A stretch of DNA of 64,000 bases from Yunchengibacter salinarum (GTDB lineage: Bacteria > Pseudomonadota > Alphaproteobacteria > Sphingomonadales > Kordiimonadaceae): the NCBI RefSeq assembly GCF_037658235.1, contig NZ_JBBJLN010000006.1, positions 62,001-126,000 of the forward strand, written 5' to 3'. Under the pieces are notes generated by a model. That model saw nothing but the letters and a program-made list of their open reading frames with translations, ran no database searches and was not told the DNA's origin. Both the position numbers and the translations under genes were made by a program. Positions 44,983 to 54,953 of the stretch are shown here, one piece after another (position 1 is the first letter of the stretch; each line of letters starts with the position of its first letter).

Positions 44983-46344
44983 ATGGACACATCACACATC
45001 ATTGAGGACAAGACCGATCTGGTCGCCCATCTGGAGCGTGGCAGCCTGCCCGATCCCGCGGATTGGCGCATCGGTTCGGAACACGAGAAATTCGTTTTCC
45101 ATCAGGATACGCTGGCGCCGCTGGCCTATGAGGGCAGCGGCGACCGCCCCGGCATCCGCGATGTGCTGCAAGCCTTCGCGGAGCGGGGATTCGAGCCGGT
45201 CACGGAAGACGGCAAGCTGATCGCCGCCAAGCAGAACGGCGCTTCCATCACGCTGGAACCCGGCGGCCAGTTCGAGCTTTCCGGCGCGCCGCTGGTGGAC
45301 CTTCACCAGACCTGCGCGGAGACCAGCGACCATCTGCACATTGCCAAGGAAATCGGCGAAACGCTGGGCGTGGGCTTTCTGGGGCTCGGCTTTCATCCCA
45401 CGCTGAAGCGCGAGGACGTGCCGGTCATGCCCAAGGGGCGCTATGACATCATGCGCGCCTATATGCCCAAGCGCGGCACGCTGGGGCTGGACATGATGCT
45501 GCGCACCTGCACCGTTCAGGTGAACCTGGATTTCGCCGACGAATCGGACATGGTGAAAAAATTCCGCATCGGCCTGGCCCTGCAACCGCTGACCACCGCC
45601 CTGTTCGCCAATTCCCCTTTCAAGGAGGGGCGCCCCTCCGGCCTGCGGTCGCTGAGAAGCCAGGTTTGGACCGATACGGACCCAGACCGCACCGGCATGT
45701 TGCCCTTCGTGTTCGAGGACGGTTTCGGCTTTGAACGCTATATCGATTATGTGCTGGATGTGCCGATGTATTTCATCCAGCGCGAAGGCCGTTTCATTGA
45801 CTGTTCCGGCCAGAGCTTCCGGGATTTCATGGCCGGAAAGCTGCCCGCATGGCCGGGCGAGAAGCCAACGCTGAAGGATTTCGACGACCATCTGACCACC
45901 ATTTTCCCGGAAGTGCGCCTGAAAACCTTTCTGGAAATGCGCGGCGCGGATGGGGGGCCGTGGTCGCGGCTGTGCGCCCTGCCCGCCTTGTGGGTGGGCC
46001 TTCTGTATGACCGGCAGGCACAGGACGCGGCCTGGGATCTGGTGAAGGACTGGACGGACGAAGAGCGCGAGACCATGCGCGCCGATGTGCCCCGGCTGGG
46101 GCTGGCCACCGAAATTCGCGGGGAAAACTTTCAGGATCTCAGCCGCCGCGTGCTGACCATTGCCGAAGGCGGCCTGAAACGGCGCGGTTTCCTGTCTTCG
46201 GAGAAAGAGGACGAAACCGCCTTTCTGCACAGTCTCTGGCTGACGGTGGAAAATGGCGAAAGCCCGGCGGATACGCTGCTGCGCAAGTTCCACACGGACT
46301 GGGGCGGCGATGTGACCCGCGTATTCCGGGAATGCAATTACTGA
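44983..46344 (+). CDS. gshA: Glutamate-cysteine ligase (GCS2/plant type)
   Basis: First enzyme of glutathione synthesis, joining glutamate and cysteine with ATP. At 453 residues it belongs to the class shared by alpha- and gammaproteobacteria and plants rather than to the E. coli class. Visible: N-terminal IGSEHEKFVF, the KQNGASITLEPGGQFELSGAP substrate-binding region, the RGTLGLDMMLRTCTVQVNLDF segment and the C-terminal region with LRMRGADGGPWSR-like text (here FLEMRGADGGPW). Start is the ATG at 44983; the ribosome site is weak. The terminator lies 40 nt after the stop. Confidence 0.95.
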   Translation: MDTSHIIEDKTDLVAHLERGSLPDPADWRIGSEHEKFVFHQDTLAPLAYEGSGDRPGIRDVLQAFAERGFEPVTEDGKLIAAKQNGASITLEPGGQFELSGAPLVDLHQTCAETSDHLHIAKEIGETLGVGFLGLGFHPTLKREDVPVMPKGRYDIMRAYMPKRGTLGLDMMLRTCTVQVNLDFADESDMVKKFRIGLALQPLTTALFANSPFKEGRPSGLRSLRSQVWTDTDPDRTGMLPFVFEDGFGFERYIDYVLDVPMYFIQREGRFIDCSGQSFRDFMAGKLPAWPGEKPTLKDFDDHLTTIFPEVRLKTFLEMRGADGGPWSRLCALPALWVGLLYDRQAQDAAWDLVKDWTDEERETMRADVPRLGLATEIRGENFQDLSRRVLTIAEGGLKRRGFLSSEKEDETAFLHSLWLTVENGESPADTLLRKFHTDWGGDVTRVFRECNY

Positions 46345-46380
46345 CCGCACGAAACAGGCCAAGCGAAAAGGCCCGAATGA

Positions 46381-46413
46381 AAAAGGCGCCGGGTGGATCA
46401 CCCGACGCCTTTG
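46381..46413. terminator. Bidirectional terminator between gshA and the DUF4168 gene
   Basis: AAAGGCG (46382-46388) with CGCCTTT (46406-46412) and CGGGTG with CACCCG inside, one mismatch between the two helices, 3-nt loop. On the minus strand TTTTTCATT follows, so it is best for the DUF4168 gene; on the plus strand it is weaker but could end gshA. Confidence 0.8.
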
Positions 46414-46444
46414 ATATTCAGAAAATTCCGAACTGCGCTGTGTC

Positions 46445-46846
46445 TTATTCCGCGTTCTGGAATTCCTTCACATAGCCCATGACTTTTTCATAGACTTTCT
46501 TGTCCTGCTTGGCCGCGGTGGCGATGGTGTTGTAGCTTTCCAGCGTCAGGCCGCCTTCCTTGATGGCCCCAACCATTTTCTGGCGCATCTTCTGCTGAAT
46601 CTGCTGCTTTTCCTCTTGGCCTTCAGCCTGCTGGAATTTCTGCGCGTGCTTGTTGTTGATCTTTTGCAGTTCAATGGCCGTGCGCGCATAGGCTTTCAGG
46701 TCCATCTTCATGACCTGTTCAGTGCTCGGTGCCTTGGTCTGCGGCGCCGGAGCCTGACCCTGTTGCCCCTGCTGTGCTGCCACGGCAGGAGTCAGCACCA
46801 GTCCAAGAGCCAGAGCGCTCGCACCCATCAGCTTAGCGAAATTCAT
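46445..46846 (-). CDS. DUF4168 domain exported protein
   Basis: 133-residue exported protein of unknown function. Signal peptide MNFAKLMGASALALGLVLTPAVAAQ, then a Gln/Pro-rich linker and a helical DUF4168 domain (about 50-130): DLKAYARTAIELQKINNKHAQKF, a charged EGQEEKQQIQQKMRQKM helix and GLTLESYNTIATAAKQDKKVYEKVMGYV. Such proteins are frequent in alphaproteobacteria and cyanobacteria without a known function. AGGAG lies 7 nt before the ATG at 46846; the ATG one codon upstream is closer to it. It has its own terminator. Confidence 0.88.
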   Translation of the reverse strand: MNFAKLMGASALALGLVLTPAVAAQQGQQGQAPAPQTKAPSTEQVMKMDLKAYARTAIELQKINNKHAQKFQQAEGQEEKQQIQQKMRQKMVGAIKEGGLTLESYNTIATAAKQDKKVYEKVMGYVKEFQNAE

Positions 46847-47022
46847 CATCAATCTCCTTTCCATCATTCTTGCAGTATTCCCCCTGCCACATCTTTTCGG
46901 GGGCTTCCAAGGGGGATTTTGCCCAAAAACGGTCACATTCCTCTGGCGTGGCCAGGAAAAATGGCCTTTTTCGGCATGAAATATCCGGCACACACAAGCC
47001 GGGGCCAACAACCACGCCGCCG

Positions 47023-49296
47023 TCAGGCCGTAAGCTGATCCCCCACGGGCAGCCGGCGCAGGCGCTTGCCGGTGGCCTGGAAAATCGCATTGGCCAGCGC
47101 GGGCGCCACCGGCGGCACGCCGGGTTCCCCCACACCGCCGGGGGGCTGATCGTCCATCGGCATGATGGCGGTCTCCACCTCCGGCGCATCGCTGATGCGG
47201 GCAATGCGATAGCTGTCGAAATTGTCCTGCTGTATCACGCCGTCCTTTGCGGTGATCTCGCCGTAAAGCGCATGGCTCAGCGCGAACACCACCGCCCCTT
47301 CCATCTGGGCGCGCACCCGATCCGGGTTGATGGCCAGGCCGCAATCCACCGCCATCCAGGCGCGCGGAATGGAAAGCTGGCCATTATCCACCACCACTTC
47401 CATGGCGCAGGCCACATAGCTGACAAAGCTGCGATGCACGGCAATGCCAAGGCCCCGGTTCTCGCCCGGATCGCGGCCCCAACCCGCCATGTCAGCGGCT
47501 TTTTTCAGCACGCCCTTCAGCCGCGCTGTCTGAATCGGAAAGCGGGCCGGGTCTTCACCATAATTGCTATAGGGGGCACCCTCGGCCTTGGGGTCCACCA
47601 CCCGATCGGAGCCGATCATCTCCAGCCACTGGTCCACCGGGTCCACGCCGCGCTTGTGGGCCAGTTCGTCCACGAACGATCCGATGGCGAACGCCTGCTG
47701 AATATTGTTCACCGAACGCAGCCAGCCAATGCGCGTGCTGTTGGTGTGAAAGCCCCGCTCGATCCGCAGATTGGGGGTCTCGAACGGCACATCCAGCAAC
47801 CCCAACGACAGTTCGAAATCCGCCGGCCCCTTGTTGTCCGTGCTGAAGGTCCAGCCGATGGAGGGATAGACCGCCTTGTGGCGATAGGCGGTGACCCTGC
47901 CCTCGCCGTCCAGACCGGCCTGAACACGCTGGGCCGCGATGGCGTGATAATAGTCGTGCATCACGTCGTCTTCGCGCGTCCACACCATCTTCACCGGGCG
48001 GCCCGCCTGTTTGGCCAGCACCGCCGCCTCGGCGCAGAAATCCGGCTTGGACTTGCGCCCGAACGCGCCGCCCAGCAGCGTCGCCTCCACGTAAATGTCC
48101 TCGGCCTTTTCATCCACAAAGGGCGCCACCGTGCTCTGCACCGCCTGCGGGTCCTGGCAGGGGGCATGGATGTGCAGCCGCTTCCGGCCATCGCCGTCGT
48201 CCTGCCAGAAGGCCAGCGCGGCGGGCGGCTCCATGGGCACATGGCTGTGATAAGGCACGAAATAATCCGCCGAATGGCTTTCCGCCGCGTCGGCCATGGC
48301 GGCATCCACGTCGCCGCGATCGCGCTTGGTCTCGGACTCGCCGTCAATGGATTGCCAGAGCGCTTTTTCCTCCGCCTCGGTGGACCAGTCCTTGAAGCGG
48401 CCTTTCTTGAACCGGGCTTTCAGCGCCTCCCGCCCCTTCATGGCTGCATGGGTATTGGTGGCCAGCACCGCCACCCCGCCCATGGGGTTGAACGCCACGG
48501 GCAGCCCCGATGACGGCAGTTCCATCACCGCTTCCACCCCCGGCACGGCCAGCGCGGCTTCCCGGTCATAGCCATCCAGCCGGGCATCCAGCTCATCGGG
48601 CCGGGCGGCCACGGCATAGAGCATGTCTTCCATGACCGCATCCTGCCCGAAACGGGTCTGGCCGGTGACAATATCCATCATGTCCACAATGCGTTTCGGC
48701 TTGCCCACATAGGCGCGCTCCGACGGTTTGCGGAACACAAGGGCATCGTCCTTCGGCACGTCCAGCCGGGCGGCGGCGGCCACGAAGTCGGCAAAGGGCG
48801 CCGTTTCGCCGCTGTCCAGATTGGTGAGCGTGTGATTCGCTGCCCGCACCCGGTCGGGCGACACGCCCCAGGCATCCGCCGCGGCGCGTTCCAGCATCAT
48901 GCGCGCCGCCGCGCCGGTGCGACGGAAGGCTTCATAGAATTTGCGGATGGATGTGGAGCCATCGGTATTCTGATCGCCGAACTTCTTGTCCCCATAGGCG
49001 GGCACCAGATGCAGCCGGTCCCATGCCGCGCCCAGTTCGTCCGCCACGATCTGCGGCAGGCCGGTGCGGCTGCCCTGGCCCATTTCCACCCGGTGCACAT
49101 AAATATGGGCGGTGCCGTCCACATCCAGCGCCAGATAGGCGGACGTGGCCAGCTTGCCGGCCTTGCCGGTGGCCTCGGCCCGCACCTTGTCAGCGAAAAC
49201 CGGCGCCGCCAGCACCAGACCGCCCGCGGCCACCAGCCCCTGCAACACGCCGCGCCGGGTAGGGGCGGCGCCAAGTTTTTCCAGTGTGTCGGTCAT
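47023..49296 (-). CDS. Molybdopterin-binding subunit of a xanthine-dehydrogenase-family oxidoreductase (IorB-like)
   Basis: Large catalytic subunit, 757 residues, of a periplasmic molybdenum hydroxylase resembling isoquinoline 1-oxidoreductase beta subunit. The N-terminus has a twin-arginine signal ([19 protein letters not shown]). Family motifs: [62 protein letters not shown] and the catalytic-glutamate region [22 protein letters not shown]. Substrate unknown (N-heterocycles or aldehydes are usual). It overlaps its (2Fe-2S) partner by 4 nt. Export would be as a folded complex via Tat, with the small subunit hitch-hiking. Confidence 0.93.
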   Translation of the reverse strand: MTDTLEKLGAAPTRRGVLQGLVAAGGLVLAAPVFADKVRAEATGKAGKLATSAYLALDVDGTAHIYVHRVEMGQGSRTGLPQIVADELGAAWDRLHLVPAYGDKKFGDQNTDGSTSIRKFYEAFRRTGAAARMMLERAAADAWGVSPDRVRAANHTLTNLDSGETAPFADFVAAAARLDVPKDDALVFRKPSERAYVGKPKRIVDMMDIVTGQTRFGQDAVMEDMLYAVAARPDELDARLDGYDREAALAVPGVEAVMELPSSGLPVAFNPMGGVAVLATNTHAAMKGREALKARFKKGRFKDWSTEAEEKALWQSIDGESETKRDRGDVDAAMADAAESHSADYFVPYHSHVPMEPPAALAFWQDDGDGRKRLHIHAPCQDPQAVQSTVAPFVDEKAEDIYVEATLLGGAFGRKSKPDFCAEAAVLAKQAGRPVKMVWTREDDVMHDYYHAIAAQRVQAGLDGEGRVTAYRHKAVYPSIGWTFSTDNKGPADFELSLGLLDVPFETPNLRIERGFHTNSTRIGWLRSVNNIQQAFAIGSFVDELAHKRGVDPVDQWLEMIGSDRVVDPKAEGAPYSNYGEDPARFPIQTARLKGVLKKAADMAGWGRDPGENRGLGIAVHRSFVSYVACAMEVVVDNGQLSIPRAWMAVDCGLAINPDRVRAQMEGAVVFALSHALYGEITAKDGVIQQDNFDSYRIARISDAPEVETAIMPMDDQPPGGVGEPGVPPVAPALANAIFQATGKRLRRLPVGDQLTA

Positions 49297-49817
49297 GCCG
49301 TTTCCCCTGTCGTCTCGGTTCCGGCAGGTCCGGTTGCGGCGCTGTCTGCCCCCGTGTCACCGCCATTGCCATTGCTGGCCGCCCTGATCGCCTTGCGAAT
49401 GCGCTGATAGGTGCCGCAGCGGCAGAGATTGCCCCACATGGCGTTTTCGATCTCGTCGTCCGACGGGGCGGGATTATCGCTGAGCAGGGCCGCCGCCTGC
49501 ATGATCTGGCCCGCCTGGCAATAGCCGCACTGGGGCACGTCATGGGCGATCCAGGCTTCCTGCACCGGATGCAGACCATCCCCGCTGGCCAGCCCTTCGA
49601 TGGTGGTCACCTCGGCGCCGTCCTCAAGGCTGCTCATGGGGGTCTGGCAGGATCGCACCGCGCCGCCGTCCAGATGGACGGTACAGGACCCGCACAGGCC
49701 CTTGCCACAGCCGAACTTGGTGCCGGTCATGCCCGCCAGATCGCGCAGATACCAGAGAAGCGGCATCTCGCCGTCGCCGTCGAACCGCACGGTTTCGCCG
49801 TTCAGGGAAAATTTCAC
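49293..49817 (-). CDS. (2Fe-2S)-binding subunit of the same oxidoreductase (IorA-like)
   Basis: Electron-transfer subunit with two (2Fe-2S) clusters, 174 residues. The ferredoxin-type cluster ligands are CGKGLCGSC plus the Cys in VRSCQTP; the second cluster ligands are CGYCQAG and LCRCGTY. After the domain a Gly/Thr/Ala-rich tail (last 25 residues) is unusual but probably a linker or disordered end. Starts at ATG 49817; its TGA overlaps the large subunit ATG. Confidence 0.95.
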   Translation of the reverse strand: MKFSLNGETVRFDGDGEMPLLWYLRDLAGMTGTKFGCGKGLCGSCTVHLDGGAVRSCQTPMSSLEDGAEVTTIEGLASGDGLHPVQEAWIAHDVPQCGYCQAGQIMQAAALLSDNPAPSDDEIENAMWGNLCRCGTYQRIRKAIRAASNGNGGDTGADSAATGPAGTETTGETA

Positions 49818-49915
49818 TGGCCTGCTCCCTCAGCCTGAAGTTGGATCACTCTCCCGGCGGATTATAGGGCAGGAAAGCCGTCTTGTCGAAGTGCCCGCGC
49901 CCCAGGGCGCATCAA

Positions 49916-50710
49916 TCAGCCCTTTTTCGGCGGCTGCGGGCGGGTGAACAGCCACTCGGTATCGCCGGAGGTGTCGGGATCGAAGCTGTATCCACCGCGA
50001 TCAAAGACTTTCAGATCCTCCGCGTGCACGAGTCGCCCGTCCACCGCATAGCGGGCCATCATGCCCCGCGCCTTCTTGGCGAAAAAGGCCAGCACGCGGG
50101 CCTTGCCGTCTTTCACTTCCTTGAAAACCGGGGTGATCACACGCACACCCGCCGCGCGCAGGCGGTCCATGTCCACGGCGGAAGCATATTCGTTGGACGC
50201 CAGGTTGACGATGGTGCGATCCGCGTGATCCGACAGGTCCGCCACCAGCGCATCCGCCAGCCGGGGCCGCCAGAAGGCGTACAGGTCTTCCCCGTCGGGA
50301 TTGGGAAATTTTGTCCCCATTTCAAGGCGGTAAGCCTGCATCAGGTCCAGCGGTCGCAACATGCCATACAGGCCCGACAGGATGCGCAGGCGCTTGTCCG
50401 CCGCCGTCCGGTCGTCCGCGCTCATGCTGTCCGCATCCAGGCCCTGATACACGTCACCGCGAAAAGCATCCAGCGCGGGGCGGGCATTGGCGGCGGTAAA
50501 CGGCGTTTCCATGGCCTGAAAGCGGCGCACGTTCAATTCGGCCAGCGCATCCGATATGCCCATGAGCCGCTTCAGGTCGGCGGGTGTCATCGCCCTGGCC
50601 CGCTCGATCAGCGGGGCGGCTTCCTGCAAAAATGCGGGCGCGCGGGTGCTGTCGGCAAGGTTCTCGCTGTCGAAATCCAGCTTTTTGGCCGGGGAAAGCA
50701 GAATCAGCAT
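49916..50710 (-). CDS. yaaA: Peroxide stress protein YaaA
   Basis: DUF328/YaaA family protein, 264 residues, which in E. coli protects against hydrogen peroxide by limiting free iron. Motifs: N-terminal ILLSPAKKLDF, LNVRRFQAM, YQGLDADSMS, LRILSGLYGMLRPLDLMQAYRLEMG (the strongest signature) and VNLASNEY. ATG at 50710 follows GGAGAGACCC. It is 28 nt downstream of the MFS transporter gene, likely one operon. Confidence 0.96.
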   Translation of the reverse strand: MLILLSPAKKLDFDSENLADSTRAPAFLQEAAPLIERARAMTPADLKRLMGISDALAELNVRRFQAMETPFTAANARPALDAFRGDVYQGLDADSMSADDRTAADKRLRILSGLYGMLRPLDLMQAYRLEMGTKFPNPDGEDLYAFWRPRLADALVADLSDHADRTIVNLASNEYASAVDMDRLRAAGVRVITPVFKEVKDGKARVLAFFAKKARGMMARYAVDGRLVHAEDLKVFDRGGYSFDPDTSGDTEWLFTRPQPPKKG

Positions 50711-50738
50711 GGGGTCTCTCCCTTCATGCGCACCCGTT

Positions 50739-51998
50739 TCAGGGCACGGTGCGCGGCGCCGGGCGGGCACCGCTCATCACATAAATGATGGTCACAAGCG
50801 CCACCACCGCCAACAGGGCGAAGGAGGCACCCGCCACGCTTTCCCAGCCGAAATAGCGCAACACCACCCCGGAGGCAAAGGACCCCGTGGCCGACAGGGT
50901 GAACACAACCAGTTCCCCCGCCCCCTGCACGCGGCCCGTTTCCTTCGGTCCATGCACACGGGTCAGCAGGCTGGTGCCCCCCACAAAGGTGAAATTCCAC
51001 GCCACGCCCAGCAGGATCAGCGACACCGAGAAATTGGCCAGCGCCACTCCGTCCAGCGCCGCCAGCAACGACAGCGCGAACAGCCCGTGGCCGAGCAGCA
51101 GCACCGGCTTCACACCCAGCCGGGCGATCAGGCCGCCGGTGAACAGGCTGGGAATGAACATGGCCAGTACATGGCCCTGAATCACCTGCGTGCTCTGGCC
51201 GCTGCCAAAGCCGCACCCCGCCATGGCCAGCGGCGTGGCGGTCATCATGAAGCTCATCATGGCATAGCCGAGCCCCGCGTTCAGCACCGCCACCAGAAAG
51301 CCCGGCGTAACCACGATCCGGCTGAGCGGCCTGTCCCGCCGGTCCTCAGTGCCCCCCTCCGCCACCGGCGGCGCGGTATGGGCGGGATCGACCGGGCGAT
51401 AAAACGCCAGCGGCACGAAGGTCAACGCCGCCGCCAGCGCCACGAACAGGAACACGCCCATGAAGCTGTAGGGCAGAAAGGCGGCGTTGAAGGCTTCGCT
51501 CAGCCCCGGCACGATCAGGGCGGCCAGAATGCCCCCCACCAGAACCAGGCTGATGGCGCGCGCCCGCTGATGGGCGCCCACGCTTTCCGCGGCGCCATAG
51601 CGGAAATACTGCCCGGCAGCATGAAACACCCCCATGCCCGCCGCGCCCACCAGCATCAGGCCGAAGCTGCCCTGCCGGATCGCCAGCGCCACGATCAGCG
51701 CCCCCAGCACGCCCGAACCGGCGCCGAGAAAATATCCCGTCCGGCGGGAAGTGCGCGCCATCAGCAGCGACAGCGGCACCGTGGCGATGGCATTGAAACT
51801 GTTGATGACAAAAACCGGCACCGTGGCCAGCGCCGCATCCGAGGCCAGCATGGCCCCCGCCAGCCCGGCATAGGCTACGCCCGCCATGCTGGAGCACAGG
51901 AAACCCGCCTGCGCCAGCGCCAGAAACAGCACATTGACGGGCCGGGTGCCCTCGCCCCATCCGGCTTGCTGACTTTGCGACTGTGATGTGGTTGTCAT
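50739..51998 (-). CDS. Major facilitator superfamily transporter
   Basis: Predicted 12-helix inner-membrane transporter, 419 residues, with two six-helix halves separated by a hydrophilic linker (about 200-220, PVDPAHTAPPVAEGG). The substrate is unknown; the MFS loop motif near helices 2-3 appears as LLMARTSRRTGYFLGAG. The N-terminal 20 residues are Ser/Gln-rich. The ATG at 51998 has GGAGAG 11 nt upstream; the frame continues to 52064 without a better site. Upstream of yaaA. Confidence 0.88.
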   Translation of the reverse strand: MTTTSQSQSQQAGWGEGTRPVNVLFLALAQAGFLCSSMAGVAYAGLAGAMLASDAALATVPVFVINSFNAIATVPLSLLMARTSRRTGYFLGAGSGVLGALIVALAIRQGSFGLMLVGAAGMGVFHAAGQYFRYGAAESVGAHQRARAISLVLVGGILAALIVPGLSEAFNAAFLPYSFMGVFLFVALAAALTFVPLAFYRPVDPAHTAPPVAEGGTEDRRDRPLSRIVVTPGFLVAVLNAGLGYAMMSFMMTATPLAMAGCGFGSGQSTQVIQGHVLAMFIPSLFTGGLIARLGVKPVLLLGHGLFALSLLAALDGVALANFSVSLILLGVAWNFTFVGGTSLLTRVHGPKETGRVQGAGELVVFTLSATGSFASGVVLRYFGWESVAGASFALLAVVALVTIIYVMSGARPAPRTVP

Positions 51999-52224
51999 GG
52001 CGGCGGACTCTCCGAAAAAGCGGCGGGCTGATGCGCCGGGGCTCCCTGTCTGCCCCCCTTGCACGATTTTGGCAAGAGCATGGCCCTGACAGCCTGGGCG
52101 CCTGTTTGAGGGCTATTCGTCCCGCCCCCTCTCGACAAGGCGGCAAATCGCGTCATAATCTGAAAGCATGAATAAAAATCCAGCGCCCTACACGCGATAA
52201 ACGTGCAGATGGAGAAAAGCTAAA

Positions 52225-53490
52225 GTGTCCGCCAGCCTCAGCATCAGCCAGCTCCCCCATATCCCCAAAGCCGGCCTGTTCCGGCGCATCGCCGTGATGG
52301 CCGGGTTGGGCCTGATGCTGCTGCGGGGCGGGGCGCTGATGGCGGAGGAACGCACGATCTTCGACGCCGAGGGGCTGCGCCTCGCCGTGCGGGAGGCCGA
52401 GGCGGGCGACACGCTGCTTCTCGCGCCCGGCGATTATGCGCTGGAAGGGAAAAAGATCAAGGCCAGCGCCAGCGGCACGCCGGAAAGCCCCATCACCGTG
52501 CGGGCGGAAACACGCGGGACGGTTACCCTGAATGCCCGCATGATGACGGTCTTTCACGTGACCGGCGCCAACTGGGTGTTCGAGAATCTGGACATCAACG
52601 GCACCTGCCCGCGCCATGGCTGGTGTGACCATGCCATTCATCTATCCGGCAATGCGGACGGCGTGGTGATCCGGGACAATCGACTGCGCAACTTCAATGC
52701 CGCCATAAAGGGCAATGGCGAAATCATCGACGGGCAACAGGTCTTCCCCGACGATGTGGTCATCGCGGGCAATGTGATGATCAACGAATCACCGCGGGAA
52801 ACCCGCAAGTCCGTTACCGTGGTGGACGTGGTGGGCGGGCGCCGCTGGATATTGCGGGATAATATGATCGCCGATTTCGCCAAGACCGAAGGCAACCGCG
52901 TCAGCTATGCCGCCTTCTTCAAGGGCAACAGCTATGACGGGGTGATGGAACGCAATCTGGTGATGTGCGAGTGGAAACACCGGGGCAGCACACGGCTCGG
53001 CCTGTCGCTGGGCGGCGGCGGCACCACCAATCCCGATTTCTGCGAAGGGCGGCTGTGCCGGATCGAACACACGCGCGGCATCATCCGCAACAATGTGATC
53101 ATGAACTGCCCCAATGATGTGGGCATCTATCTGAACAATGCCGCCAACAGCCAGATCCTGCACAACACCATCCTGAACACCCGCGGCGTGGATGTGCGCT
53201 TCAATGGCAGCTTTGCCACCATCGCCAATAATGTGATCACTGGCCGCATCAAGAACCGGGACGGGGGCCGGCACCGGGCCTTTGCCAACAGTATGCTCGA
53301 TGATCCGGGCCTTCTGTTCGAAGAATGGCAGAACCTGAACTTCACCCCTGTTGACCAGGGCCGCCTGAAGAATACGGATCGGCGCTTTCCGGGCCGTGCC
53401 TTTTGCAGCGGAACCGAAACCAACAGCTTCAGAGGCGCCTTTCGATTGCCCATAAGCTGTTCGCCCGAAGCCCGCCTGAATAAGTGGTAA
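52225..53490 (+). CDS. Right-handed parallel beta-helix protein (polysaccharide-lyase-like)
   Basis: Exported protein of 421 residues with a pectate-lyase-type beta-helix. A hydrophobic signal or anchor sequence (AVMAGLGLMLLRGGALMAEE, residues 24-43) is followed by ladder-like repeats with Asn-rich turns: VVIRDNRLRNFNAAIKGNG, VVIAGNVMINE, RGIIRNNVIMNCPNDVGIYLNN and ILHNTILNTRGVDVRFNG. The N-terminal part (LRLAVREAEAGDTLLLAPGDYALEG) is the usual capping segment of PL6-like lyases, but catalytic residues cannot be assigned. Start is a GTG with GGAG about 10 nt upstream; the ATG at 52297 is an alternative. It opens the carbohydrate-metabolism region, in which it may act on exopolysaccharide. Confidence 0.82.
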   Translation: MSASLSISQLPHIPKAGLFRRIAVMAGLGLMLLRGGALMAEERTIFDAEGLRLAVREAEAGDTLLLAPGDYALEGKKIKASASGTPESPITVRAETRGTVTLNARMMTVFHVTGANWVFENLDINGTCPRHGWCDHAIHLSGNADGVVIRDNRLRNFNAAIKGNGEIIDGQQVFPDDVVIAGNVMINESPRETRKSVTVVDVVGGRRWILRDNMIADFAKTEGNRVSYAAFFKGNSYDGVMERNLVMCEWKHRGSTRLGLSLGGGGTTNPDFCEGRLCRIEHTRGIIRNNVIMNCPNDVGIYLNNAANSQILHNTILNTRGVDVRFNGSFATIANNVITGRIKNRDGGRHRAFANSMLDDPGLLFEEWQNLNFTPVDQGRLKNTDRRFPGRAFCSGTETNSFRGAFRLPISCSPEARLNKW

Positions 53491-53632
53491 CGGAACGACA
53501 CGGGCGGCTTCGAATCGCGGTCAGCCCCCGTCAACAGGCTTGATCCGCAGCCGCACATTGTGTTCAGTACCGTCAAAGGGAAATCCGCCCCCTGAGGCGG
53601 GCACACTTCACCCGAAAAGCGGCGCGGATTTC

Positions 53633-54946
53633 ATGGGCACGGGTTTTATGGATATTTCAGATGGGGGCGGCATGATCGATTATTCCCTGGGCGGGGGCAA
53701 GCTGGATGACACTCTTCAGGAACTGGGCGTGGCGGAACGGTTCGGGGCCAATCTGGCCCGGCTGACGGACTGGCTGCACACCTTCGAAAAGGACATGCCC
53801 GGCTTTGCCAACCGGGCCGGGGAACAGGCGGATCTGGATGCCATCGCCGCCGCCGCCGAGCGTATCCGCCAGCAGGCCAGCGACCTGATCGTTCTGGGCA
53901 CCGGCGGGTCCAGCCTGGGCGCACAGGCGGCGCTGGCGCTGGCGCGGGTCTTCAAGACGAGCACTGTCACCATCCACACGCCGGACAGCCTGTGCCCGTT
54001 CGAGATGGACCGGCTTTTCGCCGATCTGGACCCCGCCCGCACCCATGTGCTGGCCATTTCCAAATCCGGCTCCACGGCGGAAACGCTGGCGCAGCTCATC
54101 ACGGCCCATGACTGGATCGTCGGCGCCGCCAGCCCCGCCAATCCGGCGGATCATTTCACCGTCATTACCGAACCGGGGGAGCGTGCGCTGAGAACCTATG
54201 CGGACAGGCTGGGCAGCCCGGTTCTGGATCATCCCACCGATGTGGGGGGGCGCTTCAGCGTGCTGACCAATGTGGGCATGTTGCCCGTGGCCGTGGCCGG
54301 GCTGGACGTGACCGCCTTTCGCGGCGGCGCCAGCCAAACGCTGAACCATGTGCTCAGCGGCGGCGGCGAAGGCAGTATGCCCGTGGTGGGCGCGGCGCTG
54401 GCCCACACTTTTGCCAGCGAAAAGGGCATGAACATGGTCCAGCTCATGCCCTATGCGGAAGCCCTTCGGCCTTTCACCCGCTGGCACGGCCAGCTCTGGG
54501 CCGAAAGCCTGGGCAAGGATGGCAAGGGCACCACGCCGATCCGCGCCGTCGGCCCGGTGGATCAGCACAGCCAGTTGCAGCTTTATGCCGATGGCCCGAA
54601 CGACAAGTTCTATACCCTCATCACCATTCCCAGCCACGGCAAGGGGCCGGTGGTCTCGGCGGATCAGGCGCGTGAATACGGCCTGGATTATATGGCCGGG
54701 CGCACCATTGGCGATATCGTCACCTGCCAGGCCCGCGCCACGGCGGAAACCCTGCGCAGCAAGGGGCGCCCGGTGCGTATGCTCACCATTGATGCCCTGA
54801 ACGCGGAAAACATGGGGCGCCTGTTCATGTCCTTCATGCTGGAAACCGTCTTCACGGCCCATCTGATGGGCGTGGATGCCTATGATCAGCCGGGCGTGGA
54901 AGACAGCAAGATCCTGACCCGCAAATATCTCTCCGAACTGGACTGA
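53633..54946 (+). CDS. pgi: Glucose-6-phosphate isomerase
   Basis: Interconverts glucose-6-phosphate and fructose-6-phosphate. Shorter (about 437 residues) than E. coli Pgi, as in the compact bacterial class. Motifs: LGTGGSSLGAQA (phosphate loop), SKSGSTAETL, DVGGRFSVLTNVGMLP, the catalytic FTRWHGQLWAESLGKDGKGTTPIRAVGPVDQHSQLQLYADGPND region (shown in parts) and the C-terminal SFMLETVFTAHLMGVDAYDQPGVEDSK. Starts at ATG 53633, 53648 and 53672 are all possible; none has a strong ribosome site. Followed 7 nt later by galU, so pgi-galU form an operon. Confidence 0.95.
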   Translation: MGTGFMDISDGGGMIDYSLGGGKLDDTLQELGVAERFGANLARLTDWLHTFEKDMPGFANRAGEQADLDAIAAAAERIRQQASDLIVLGTGGSSLGAQAALALARVFKTSTVTIHTPDSLCPFEMDRLFADLDPARTHVLAISKSGSTAETLAQLITAHDWIVGAASPANPADHFTVITEPGERALRTYADRLGSPVLDHPTDVGGRFSVLTNVGMLPVAVAGLDVTAFRGGASQTLNHVLSGGGEGSMPVVGAALAHTFASEKGMNMVQLMPYAEALRPFTRWHGQLWAESLGKDGKGTTPIRAVGPVDQHSQLQLYADGPNDKFYTLITIPSHGKGPVVSADQAREYGLDYMAGRTIGDIVTCQARATAETLRSKGRPVRMLTIDALNAENMGRLFMSFMLETVFTAHLMGVDAYDQPGVEDSKILTRKYLSELD

Positions 54947-54953
54947 AACATTC

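Noticed and set aside
46946..46971. Hairpin GGCCA...TGGCC followed by TTTTT as terminator
   Set aside because: The T-tract is on the plus strand while both flanking genes are on the minus strand; the stem is only 5 bp.
47023..49817. Carbon-monoxide dehydrogenase or xanthine dehydrogenase proper
   Set aside because: There is no FAD-binding middle subunit and the large subunit has a Tat signal, which fits the two-subunit isoquinoline-oxidoreductase-like class instead.
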